Source: Mycolicibacterium baixiangningiae (GTDB lineage: Bacteria > Actinomycetota > Actinomycetes > Mycobacteriales > Mycobacteriaceae). From it: DNA of 64,000 nucleotides. Numbering within the stretch: the stretch's first letter is position 1; the number at the start of each line of letters is the position of its first letter. Both the position numbers and the translations under genes were made by a program. The notes beneath the pieces are model-generated. The model searched no databases, was not told the origin of the DNA, and worked only from the letters and a program-made list of their open reading frames with translations. Positions 43,301 through 51,142 of this stretch are shown in pieces. Location of the stretch: the NCBI RefSeq assembly GCF_016313185.1, contig NZ_CP066218.1, positions 2,790,001 to 2,854,000 on the forward strand. Reading direction: 5' to 3'.

Positions 43301-44146
43301 CTACGCGGCGGCGGCCGCGGCGGGTTCGCCGGGTTTGGATTCGCCGTCGCGCCAACGGAATGCGCGTTTGGACAGGCGCTCGAGGAGGACGCGGTCGGTG
43401 AGCACCATGAAGGCGATGAAGAACGCGATCCACGCGACGAACCCGGGCAACTGGTTGGCGTCGTACCAGTAGCGGGCACGGTGCCCGACGCCGTCCGCCG
43501 AGCCGAACCACTCGGAGAGCAGCAGGCCGTTCCAGCCCGACATGACGCCGAACCGGATACCCGCCACCACGTAGCCGGTCACCGAAGGCAACACGGCGTG
43601 TCGCAACCGGCGCGCCGGTGGCACGCCGTACGACTGGGACATGTCCAGCAGCGCAGGCGGTATCGACCGCGCCCCGGCCGCGACGTTGACGACGACGAAT
43701 GGGATCGCGGAGAGGATCACCGTGAGGATCGGCGCGGTGTCGGAGAACCCGAACCACATGGCGCACAACAACGCCCAGATCACGGCGGGGATGGCCAGGC
43801 CGACGAGGTTCACGTCGCCGAAGAGATCGTCGAACATCCGGAAGGAGCCGATCGCCAGGCCGATCACGATCCCGAGAATGATCGAGATGACCATGCCGAT
43901 CACGAATCGCTGCATGCTGATGGCGAAGTTGAAGAAGAACTCGCCGCGTTCGATCTCCTTCATCGCGGCCTGAACCACCGGAACAGGTCCGGGGATCCGG
44001 TCGCCGAACGTGCCGGCGAGTTGCCACAACAGCAGGAACAGCAGCCCTGCCGCCGTGGTGGCGCCCACCGGTCCGGTCAGCCAACCGGGTGCGGCCCTGC
44101 GGCCTGCCGTGGCCGTGTTGCCACGGTCGATCACGGGTGCGCTCAT
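43301..44146 (-). CDS. ABC transporter permease, NitT/TauT type
   Basis: A 281-residue inner-membrane permease with about six helices and the cytoplasmic coupling loop (GARSIPPALLDMSQSYGVPP). It is paired with a second permease encoded directly upstream, two bases apart, so the importer has a heterodimeric channel. Confidence 0.92.
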   Translation of the reverse strand: MSAPVIDRGNTATAGRRAAPGWLTGPVGATTAAGLLFLLLWQLAGTFGDRIPGPVPVVQAAMKEIERGEFFFNFAISMQRFVIGMVISIILGIVIGLAIGSFRMFDDLFGDVNLVGLAIPAVIWALLCAMWFGFSDTAPILTVILSAIPFVVVNVAAGARSIPPALLDMSQSYGVPPARRLRHAVLPSVTGYVVAGIRFGVMSGWNGLLLSEWFGSADGVGHRARYWYDANQLPGFVAWIAFFIAFMVLTDRVLLERLSKRAFRWRDGESKPGEPAAAAAA

Positions 44147-44147
44147 G

Positions 44148-44984
44148 TCAGCGGCCCCCTCTCCATGCGAAGAACCGTTGTTCCAGGTGGGCCAGGATCA
44201 CGCGCTCGATCAACAGGATGAAGAGCACGAAGAACCCGGTCCAGGCCAGCACGCCGGCGACGGAAAACTCTTGGAATGACTGGCGGATCATGAACCCGAT
44301 GCCGCTGCGGCCACCGAAGACTTCGGTGAGCGCCTCCACCTTCCACGCCATCGCGAACCCGTACCGCAGTGCGGCGAACAGGAAGGGCATCACAGAGGGC
44401 AGGTACACCGACTTGATGACGTCCCCGCGCCCGCGGCCGTAGACCGTGCTCATGTCGATCAGTCGGCGGTCGACCTCTTCGACACCCTGGGCGACGTTGA
44501 GGGCGACGTAGGGCAGTGCGACGAACGACACGACCACGATGGGCCCGATGGCTCCGATGCCGAACAGGATCAGCGCGAACACCGCGAAGGCGAGCCCGGG
44601 TACGTTGCCCAACACCAGAAGTGGCTGTTGCCAGAAGTACTTCTGGTATCGGATGCGGCCCATCAGCAGGCCCAGAGGGACGCCGAAGAGAGTGCCGATG
44701 GCGAAGCCGAGCGCGATCTTGACAATGCTGGAACCGAATTGAACGAACGCGGTCCCGTCGGCGGCGAGATGCCACATCTCGGCGCCGACCGTCCACGGCG
44801 CCGGCAGCACGTACTCGGTGAACACCACGAGCGAACAGAATGCCCAGATCGCCAGGAGGAGGGCGTAACCGACGAAGTGAAGTCCCAGCCGCCGTGCCGA
44901 CGCGGCCACTGCGCTGGCGGGCGCAGCCCCCGTTTCCGGGGGTGCGCCGTCCACGTCAGCGGTTCGATTGGTGGTGACCGTCAC
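44148..44984 (-). CDS. ABC transporter permease, NitT/TauT type
   Basis: A 278-residue permease with about six helices and the coupling loop (GVEEVDRRLIDMSTVYGRGR). The start is GTG at 44984, overlapping the substrate-binding protein stop by four bases. Both permeases are diverged from each other, as is usual when an importer takes a larger or asymmetric substrate. Confidence 0.92.
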   Translation of the reverse strand: MTVTTNRTADVDGAPPETGAAPASAVAASARRLGLHFVGYALLLAIWAFCSLVVFTEYVLPAPWTVGAEMWHLAADGTAFVQFGSSIVKIALGFAIGTLFGVPLGLLMGRIRYQKYFWQQPLLVLGNVPGLAFAVFALILFGIGAIGPIVVVSFVALPYVALNVAQGVEEVDRRLIDMSTVYGRGRGDVIKSVYLPSVMPFLFAALRYGFAMAWKVEALTEVFGGRSGIGFMIRQSFQEFSVAGVLAWTGFFVLFILLIERVILAHLEQRFFAWRGGR

Positions 44985-46024
44985 GACTGTCCGCTCTTTT
45001 CAGACGGGCGGAACTTCGGCATGGCCTGGTCCTGCGCCATGAAGCCGGTCTCCTTGAGGAAGGGGAAGACCTTCCCCTCGTTGTCGGCCCAGGCCTGGTC
45101 GAACCGCACGTCCCGAACGAACCAGTCGTGGTCGGCGATGTAGTCCTGCACGAACGAGATGTCCTCGGGGGCCTCCACCGCGAAGTGCTGCGGGTAGGTC
45201 TCGATGATCTGGGCCTTGTTGGCCTCCCACTCCGACAGACCGCGCTGCCAGACGTCGAGGAAGAACTCGACCTGCTCCGGGTTCTCCTGGGCCCACTCGT
45301 TGCCGGCCAGGAAGACGTTGATCATCGGACCCTCGTGGCCCTCGACCACCAGATCGGAATACATGTCCGCGGCGGATCGGCCGTCGTAGAGCACCTTGAG
45401 TTCACCGCTGCGCAAGCCCGGCGCGGCGAATTCGGGCAGACACACGCACGCGGCCACCTCACCCTTGGTCACGAGGTCGGCCTGCTGCTGGGGATCAGAG
45501 ACGATCAGGTTGTAATCGCCACCGCCGGTGCGGAAGTCGGCGCCGTCCATCTTCTTGGCGTAGGCGCCCCACAGCAGTGTCGCCGACACGGCCGTATAGA
45601 CCGAGACGTCCTCGCTCTTGAGGTCCGCCAGAGTCTGCGCAGGATTGTCGGCCTTGGTGATGATGACGCTGCGGTCGAGGTTGTACTTGCCGATGATGAG
45701 CGTGTCGCGGCCGGTCTCCTCTTCGATGACCGGCACCTCGTAGGAGGCCGACGAGACGATGTCGGCGTGCCCGCCGGCGAACACCCCGAATTCGTCCCAG
45801 GTCGACGAGGCCTCGATGTTGATGCCGGACTCGGCCTCCATCTCGTCGAGGATTCCCTGATCGGTGATGTAGTCCCACACCGGATCCGGCGCGAAGGTGA
45901 ACCGGATGGTCCCGCCATCGCCGCCGCCCGCGTTGGAATCGGGCCGGGAGACGCACCCGGACATCGCGAGCGCTGTCGTGGCGGCAAGCGCCACAGCCGT
46001 GATTCGGCGTCCCAGTACTTTCAC
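44981..46024 (-). CDS. ABC transporter substrate-binding lipoprotein
   Basis: A 347-residue lipoprotein. The signal sequence ends in a lipobox (LAMSGC, Cys near residue 24). The mature part has the periplasmic-binding fold of the NitT/TauT group (IRFTFAPDPVWDYITDQGIL, then GGHADIVSSASYEVPV). The start is GTG at 46024, overlapping the GntR stop. The ligand is not predictable from sequence; adjacent catabolic enzymes suggest a carbon or nitrogen source. Confidence 0.9.
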   Translation of the reverse strand: MKVLGRRITAVALAATTALAMSGCVSRPDSNAGGGDGGTIRFTFAPDPVWDYITDQGILDEMEAESGINIEASSTWDEFGVFAGGHADIVSSASYEVPVIEEETGRDTLIIGKYNLDRSVIITKADNPAQTLADLKSEDVSVYTAVSATLLWGAYAKKMDGADFRTGGGDYNLIVSDPQQQADLVTKGEVAACVCLPEFAAPGLRSGELKVLYDGRSAADMYSDLVVEGHEGPMINVFLAGNEWAQENPEQVEFFLDVWQRGLSEWEANKAQIIETYPQHFAVEAPEDISFVQDYIADHDWFVRDVRFDQAWADNEGKVFPFLKETGFMAQDQAMPKFRPSEKSGQS

Positions 46025-46767
46025 GATTGTGTTCCCTTCACTCGACCGCCCCTGGGCATCGTTGCCGAGGGCGCGGGGTCTTGCTGAGCGCGATCGTGGT
46101 AGCTGATGAGGTCGTCACCACCGGTCGCGGACGGATGTTCCAACAGGTAAGACAGGATGTAATCGTGCGAGGTGGCCAGATGCTCCCGAGTGAGCTGGGC
46201 CGCCAACGCCGGATCGCCGCTTTCGACCGCACTCAAGATCGCGGCGTGCTCGGCGTGCAGATGCTCGGTCTGGCCGATGACCTCCAGATGCATGTACAGG
46301 TACCGGTCGGTGAGCCGGCGTAGCTGCTCGACGAGGTCGATCATGCGGGGACGCCCGGCCCGCTTGTAGATCGCCGCATGGAAGTCCGCGTTGGCCGCCA
46401 ACCAGATCGGGGCTTCGCTGCTGGACTCCATGACCGTCATCTGCTTGCGCATCATCAGGATGTCGGCCCGACCGACCTTCGGAACCGCGATCTGTGTGGC
46501 CAGCGGCTCGACCGCTTCCCGAAGTTCGTAGAGCTCTTGCAGCTCAGGGATCGACATCCCGATGACGACGGCGGTGGCGTTCGAGATGGGGTGCATCAAG
46601 CCCTCGCCGGCGAGCACCTGCAAAGCATCGCGAACCGGGATGCGGCTCACGCCGAACCGCTCCGCGAGGCTCAGCTGCGACAGCCGCGAGCCGGGCGCGA
46701 TCTGCCCGTGCAGGATCTCGGTCCGCAGTTCAGCCGCGATGCGACCGGCAGCACTTGTGTATGCCAT
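46021..46767 (-). CDS. GntR-family regulator (FadR/FCD type)
   Basis: A 248-residue regulator. The winged helix-turn-helix (AAGRIAAELRTEILHGQIAPGS, LAERFGVSRIPVRDALQVLAGEGL) is N-terminal, with a helical FCD ligand domain behind it. It is the first gene of the importer operon and lies 29 bp after a strong promoter that overlaps an ATGTATACAT palindrome. Autoregulation is therefore likely, with the imported substrate or a metabolite as effector. The ATG at 46767 has an AAGGAG box; an in-frame codon upstream would lie within the promoter. Confidence 0.9.
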   Translation of the reverse strand: MAYTSAAGRIAAELRTEILHGQIAPGSRLSQLSLAERFGVSRIPVRDALQVLAGEGLMHPISNATAVVIGMSIPELQELYELREAVEPLATQIAVPKVGRADILMMRKQMTVMESSSEAPIWLAANADFHAAIYKRAGRPRMIDLVEQLRRLTDRYLYMHLEVIGQTEHLHAEHAAILSAVESGDPALAAQLTREHLATSHDYILSYLLEHPSATGGDDLISYHDRAQQDPAPSATMPRGGRVKGTQS

Positions 46768-46795
46768 CTCAACTCCTTGTCTACCAACTGGAGGA

Positions 46796-46824
46796 AATGT
46801 ATACATCAAAATTTGTGTTGTCAA
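46796..46824 (-). promoter_or_regulatory. Promoter and GntR operator of the importer operon
   Basis: On the minus strand: -35 TTGACA (46824-46819), 17 bp, -10 TACATT (46801-46796). A perfect palindrome ATGTATACAT (46797-46806) overlaps the -10. It matches the TGTATACA core used by many FCD-type GntR repressors. Confidence 0.8.
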
Positions 46825-46888
46825 TCACCCCGGCGCGGACGTAGCGACAGGGGTCACAGCGGCGCATGGCCGCGAGTTCGTCAGAGGT

Positions 46889-46965
46889 GTGCCGGCGGAT
46901 CGTTCGATCCGCCGGCACCATTGCGAAAACGCTGCGCCCCCCGATCGTGGCGGGGAGCGCAGCGT
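46889..46965 (-). terminator. Two hairpins after the amidohydrolase gene
   Basis: A 14-bp perfect stem with a two-base centre (46889-46918) and a second stem with one mismatch or bulge (46929-46937 with 46957-46965 as core) lie in tandem between the amidohydrolase stop and the GntR promoter. They separate the two minus-strand operons. Confidence 0.75.
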
Positions 46966-46989
46966 CGTGTCAGCTCATCGCGGGGCGGC

Positions 46990-47982
46990 TCACGTCAGGT
47001 TCAGCCACCGTAATGCGTTGGTGCGCAGAACCTCCTGGTCGAGGCCGAGCGCGGTGGCCGAGCGCACCGGATGCGCGTCGGCCATGTCGAACGGGTAGTC
47101 GGAGCCCAGGGTGATCCGTTCGGGGTGAACGGTCTTGCACAGCAGTTCGCCCGCCTCGACCGAATGGGCCAACGAATCGGCGTAGACGTGATTGCGGAAC
47201 GTCTCACTCGGCGGTCTGGTGCTGTCGGCGGATACATCCCCCCGCATGTGCCAGCCGTGATCCCATCGGCCGAGCAATGCGGGCGCCACCCCGGCGCCGT
47301 GCACGAACGCGATGCGCAGAGCCGGTGTGCGGTCGAAGGTTCCACCCAGCAGTATCGAGGCGATCGCGGTCGCCGATTCCACCGGGTTGCCGATCAGGTT
47401 CTGTAGATAGTGGTGGTTGAACCCGGGCCGCGGCTGCTGGGTCGGGTGAACCAGCACCGCCAGCCCGGCGTCCGCGCAACTGTCCAGTACGTGGCTCAGT
47501 TCGGGGTCGCCCAGTGTCAGCGAGCCGACGACCGGGGGAACCGCGACACCGCGAACACCTTCTGCGACAAGCCGTTTGACTTCCTCGACGGTGGCACTGC
47601 GGTCCTGAACGGGCAGCACTCCGATGGGTATCAGTCGGTCCGGGTGCTTCTCACACATGCGCATCAGGCCCTCGTTGACCCGGCGGGCATAGTCGCCGGC
47701 GGCGTCGGGTTCCGCCGTGACCGCGAACGCATACGGCGGCGCGGAGACCACCCGCACGGCAATGTCCTCGGCATCCATGTCCGCCAGGATCCGCGGCACA
47801 CCGGATATCTGATCACGCGTGACGGCGATGGGGAACTCGCCGAGGTACAGTTCCCCGTCGCGTTCGGTCAGAGACCGCACACCGTCGACGGCCGGTATGT
47901 CGTAACAGTCTTCCGGCAACAGATGCGCGTGGATGTCGATGTGGCCCGGCGCCAACGCGGCCGTTGAATTCCAGTTGTTCAT
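46990..47982 (-). CDS. Amidohydrolase-2 family enzyme (ACMSD-like)
   Basis: A 330-residue metal-dependent TIM-barrel enzyme. HIDIHAH (residues about 14-20) gives two metal ligands, VHPTQQ and FVHGAG give further His, and LGSDYPFD the Asp. The subfamily includes aminocarboxymuconate-semialdehyde decarboxylase and aromatic-acid decarboxylases, so decarboxylation or C-C or C-N hydrolysis is possible. It is the last gene of the operon with an MFS transporter and an aldehyde dehydrogenase. The ATG at 47982 is preferred; upstream in-frame codons run into the dehydrogenase gene. Confidence 0.87.
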   Translation of the reverse strand: MNNWNSTAALAPGHIDIHAHLLPEDCYDIPAVDGVRSLTERDGELYLGEFPIAVTRDQISGVPRILADMDAEDIAVRVVSAPPYAFAVTAEPDAAGDYARRVNEGLMRMCEKHPDRLIPIGVLPVQDRSATVEEVKRLVAEGVRGVAVPPVVGSLTLGDPELSHVLDSCADAGLAVLVHPTQQPRPGFNHHYLQNLIGNPVESATAIASILLGGTFDRTPALRIAFVHGAGVAPALLGRWDHGWHMRGDVSADSTRPPSETFRNHVYADSLAHSVEAGELLCKTVHPERITLGSDYPFDMADAHPVRSATALGLDQEVLRTNALRWLNLT

Positions 47983-48026
47983 AGTCTCTTTCGCATGGGT
48001 AGGTAACGCGGCTGGGCCACGCGGGG

Positions 48027-49526
48027 TCAGTTGAGGCGCGAAGTGTCGCCCTGGGTGAACCATGACGGCGCACCTTCGGCGATCCGGACGATGACGTTCT
48101 TCTTCTCCAGGAATCCGAAGAAGGATTCGGTACCGGCCTGCTTGCCGATCCCGGAGTCCTTGAACCCGCCCCACGGCATGGCCGGGGAGAGCCTGTGGTG
48201 ATCATTGACCCACGTCATGCCGGCCCGGATGCTCTGCGCGGCACGATGAGCGCGACCGATGTCGCGGCTCCATACCGCGGCACCGAGCCCGAACTGCGAG
48301 GAATTCGCCTTCCGGATGGCGTCGTCATCGTCGATGAACGTCTCGATCGACACCAACGGCCCGAAGACCTCTTCGCGAGCCACCGTCATCTGTTCGGTCA
48401 CACCGCCGATCACGGTCGGTTCGACGAAGTAGCCGCCGTCGAGCTGACCGCCGAGCTTGGGTGACCGACCTCCGGCCAGAATCTTCGCGCCTTCGTCGGC
48501 AGCACCGTTGGCATATCGCAAGGTCCGGTCTCGGGCGGCAGCCGAGATGACCGGTCCCATCTGTGTCGCCGGATCGAGTGGGTCACCCAGCCGGATGGAC
48601 TCGGCTATGTCGACCAGGCGGGCGGTGAAGTCAGAGGCGAGAGATTCGTGCACGATCACCCTGGCGCCGGCCACACACGATTGCCCGGCCGCGATGAAGC
48701 CGGCGAACGCCGCGCCGGCCACGGCGTCATCGAGGTTGGCGTCGTCGAGGATCAGCACCGGGGTCTTTCCGCCCAGTTCAGCGGTCACCTTGCCGAAGTT
48801 GCGTCCCGCGGCGGCCGCCACTGCCCGGCCGGTCTCGGTGCCGCCGGTGAACTCGATCCTGTTCACATCCGGATGGTTGGTCAGCGCCGCACCCGCCTCC
48901 TGCCCCAGCCCGATCACCACGTTGAGTGCGCCGCCGGGAACACCTGCCTCGTAGGCGAGTTCGGCGAGCAGCAACGTGGTCAGCGGCGTGAGCTCAGAAG
49001 GCTTGACCACCACGGTGTTGCCCGTCGCCAGTGCCGGGGCGATGCCTCGGGCGGCGATCATCACCGGGTGGTTGTACGGCGTCATCACCGCCGCGACACC
49101 GAGCGGCACATACTCGATGTAATCGAGATACCCCTCGCCGACCGGCACGGTCTCTCCGCGCAGCGTCAGCGCCAGGGCCGCGTTGTAGCGGAAGAAGTCC
49201 GGAACGATGCCGATCTGTGCCCGGGTCTCGTTGATCGGCCTGCCGTTGTTCGTCGCTTCGAGCGCACTGAACTCGTCCAGCCGATCCTCGATGAGGTCGG
49301 CCAGCCGGTTGAGGATCCGGGCTCGTTGCGCGGCGGTCATCCGTGACCAGTTGCCGTGCTCGAACTCCTGCCGGGCGGCGGTGACCGCGAGACCGACGTC
49401 GTTGCCGTCGCCGGCGGGCACCTCGGTGATGACCTCACCGGTCGCGGGGTTGCGGACCGGCAGCCACCGCCCACTCGTTGCCGTGACGCGCCGGCCGTCG
49501 ATCAGCATCTTCGTTCGCTCAGCCAT
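48027..49526 (-). CDS. Aldehyde dehydrogenase
   Basis: A 499-residue aldehyde dehydrogenase with TPYNHPV, KPSELTPLT, AELGGKTPVLIL (general base Glu) and AGQSCVAGAR (catalytic Cys). It is a paralogue of the enzyme at 40937-42478. Its start overlaps the transporter gene by eight bases, which implies coupling. Muconic-semialdehyde or betaine-aldehyde types are the nearest groups by appearance. Confidence 0.92.
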   Translation of the reverse strand: MAERTKMLIDGRRVTATSGRWLPVRNPATGEVITEVPAGDGNDVGLAVTAARQEFEHGNWSRMTAAQRARILNRLADLIEDRLDEFSALEATNNGRPINETRAQIGIVPDFFRYNAALALTLRGETVPVGEGYLDYIEYVPLGVAAVMTPYNHPVMIAARGIAPALATGNTVVVKPSELTPLTTLLLAELAYEAGVPGGALNVVIGLGQEAGAALTNHPDVNRIEFTGGTETGRAVAAAAGRNFGKVTAELGGKTPVLILDDANLDDAVAGAAFAGFIAAGQSCVAGARVIVHESLASDFTARLVDIAESIRLGDPLDPATQMGPVISAAARDRTLRYANGAADEGAKILAGGRSPKLGGQLDGGYFVEPTVIGGVTEQMTVAREEVFGPLVSIETFIDDDDAIRKANSSQFGLGAAVWSRDIGRAHRAAQSIRAGMTWVNDHHRLSPAMPWGGFKDSGIGKQAGTESFFGFLEKKNVIVRIAEGAPSWFTQGDTSRLN

Positions 49527-50985
49527 GGATGGTCCTCGATTCTCCTGTTTTCTCGTCGACTACGCGCACGGGTGTCCCGTCGCCTGCCAAGTCGTCGCCT
49601 GCCAAGTCGTTGTCTGCCAAGTCGTTGTCTGCCAAGTTGGCGCCTGCCAAGTTGTTGTCGCTGCCTTCGTAGATCATCTTTCCGCGCGTCTCGGGAAGAC
49701 CCTTGATGCCCACCAGAGCGATCAGTCCGACGGTGGCCAAGGTCAAAATGGCCAGCTGCAGGTTGCCGTTGAACACGGCCAGGGCCAGGGCGCCGGCGAA
49801 CAGCGGGCCGAAGGAGGTGATCAGGCGTCCGAAACCGTTGGTGAACGACAGTGCGGTGGCTCGTACCCGCGGCCCGTAGAGCTCCGGGAACCAGACCGCC
49901 GATCCGGAGAACGCGCCGAACACGCCGAAACCGATCAACGGCAGTATCACCATGTAGGCGGTGAAGCCCCAATCCCAGGGGAACAGCGCCACTGAACCCA
50001 CCCACATGCACGACATGCTCACCAGGAACGCGCGCCTTCGGCCGATGGCGTCGGCGATCGAACCCCACGTCGCATATCCGATCAGGCCGCCGAAGTTGAG
50101 CATCGCCGTGGCCAGTGCCACCTGCGAGGTGGTCGACGCGGCGTCCAGTCCGGCGTCGGAGGAGAGCTGACGGATCATCTGCGGCACCCAGGTGGTGATC
50201 GACCAGAACGCGATGAGCGAACCGAGCGAGATCGTCATGGCCAGCAGCGTGGTGCGGCGCAGCTTGCCGGAGAACAATTCGGCGAGGGTGAACTTGCTGC
50301 GCTCGGCGTTCCCGGCTCTGGCGGCCGCGTCCTGGGCCCGCCGCTCCGCCCGGGCCGTGACCGCCACCTCGGGTTCGGCCACGAATCGCCGCATGATGAT
50401 GACGATCACGATCGGAACCGCGGTGATCAGCATGACGTTCCGCCACCCGAGGTGTCCGACGAAGCCGAACGTCACCGACGCCAGGAAGTAGCCGGCGGCA
50501 TAACCGGACGCCATCAGGCTGGTGGCGCGGGCCCGGAACCGGTTGTTCCAGGTCTCGGCGATCAGAGCGGCGCCCACGGGATACTCGACCCCCGAACCGA
50601 TTCCGGCAATGAACCGGAACAGTGCGATCTGCCAGAACTCCGTGGCGAACGCAGTCAGCACCGTGAAGACGGCGAACGTGACGATACCGATCATCAGCAC
50701 CCGGACCCGGCCGAAGTAGTCGGCGAGAATTCCCAGGGTCATCGACCCGATCGCCCAGCCGAAGAGGTAGAGACTGACCGCGATACCGATATGCAGCGTG
50801 ATGGCGGACTGCTCGGGTGCGATTCCGTCGACCGTGAGCATCTCGGTGATCGCCGGCGCCGCCACCAAGGTGAACAAGCTGCCGTCGAACCCGTCGAGGC
50901 CCCAGGCCGACATCGTGACGATGAGCGTCCACCACTGCGCCCGCGTCACCGTCGACCTCATCGTGTCCGGTTTGTGTGTTCCCAC
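49519..50985 (-). CDS. MFS transporter with C-terminal pentapeptide tail
   Basis: A 488-residue major-facilitator protein with 12 membrane segments. The loop motif LGILADYFGRVRVLM between helices 2 and 3 and GVEYPVGAALIAETW are of the metabolite:proton symporter (SP/AAHS) type. After the last helix, a cytoplasmic tail carries five pentapeptides (NNLAG, ANLAD, NDLAD, NDLAG, DDLAG) encoded by a 15-bp repeat, an unusual end for this family. The GTG at 50985 has an AGGAG box; ATG 50961 is an alternative. It heads the operon with the dehydrogenase and amidohydrolase genes. Confidence 0.9.
   Translation of the reverse strand: MGTHKPDTMRSTVTRAQWWTLIVTMSAWGLDGFDGSLFTLVAAPAITEMLTVDGIAPEQSAITLHIGIAVSLYLFGWAIGSMTLGILADYFGRVRVLMIGIVTFAVFTVLTAFATEFWQIALFRFIAGIGSGVEYPVGAALIAETWNNRFRARATSLMASGYAAGYFLASVTFGFVGHLGWRNVMLITAVPIVIVIIMRRFVAEPEVAVTARAERRAQDAAARAGNAERSKFTLAELFSGKLRRTTLLAMTISLGSLIAFWSITTWVPQMIRQLSSDAGLDAASTTSQVALATAMLNFGGLIGYATWGSIADAIGRRRAFLVSMSCMWVGSVALFPWDWGFTAYMVILPLIGFGVFGAFSGSAVWFPELYGPRVRATALSFTNGFGRLITSFGPLFAGALALAVFNGNLQLAILTLATVGLIALVGIKGLPETRGKMIYEGSDNNLAGANLADNDLADNDLAGDDLAGDGTPVRVVDEKTGESRTIHG
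49583..49657 (-). repeat. Five 15-bp repeats in the MFS gene
   Basis: Five tandem 15-bp units (49583-49597, 49598-49612, 49613-49627, 49628-49642, 49643-49657) with the core ctgccaagt conserved in all. They keep frame and encode A/N/D-(N/D)-L-A-(G/D), the pentapeptide-repeat pattern. The units vary at a few bases, so this is not a fresh slippage product alone. Confidence 0.95.
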
Positions 50986-51142
50986 GCTGGAACTCCTGTC
51001 TTGTGGCCACCCGTCGCGGCTGCGGACTGCCGAAGTCTATGGACGGTCACCGCGATCATGGTTCTCGATCAGGAGGAAGATCCTCGTTCCGGATGCATCG
51101 ATAGGCGAAACGGAGCCGCCGTCGATAGGGCAGTCTGTCGGT

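Noticed and set aside
49502..51010. A 502-residue Arg/His-rich frame overlapping the MFS gene
   Set aside because: It is a shadow of the transporter in another frame, with biased composition and no domains.
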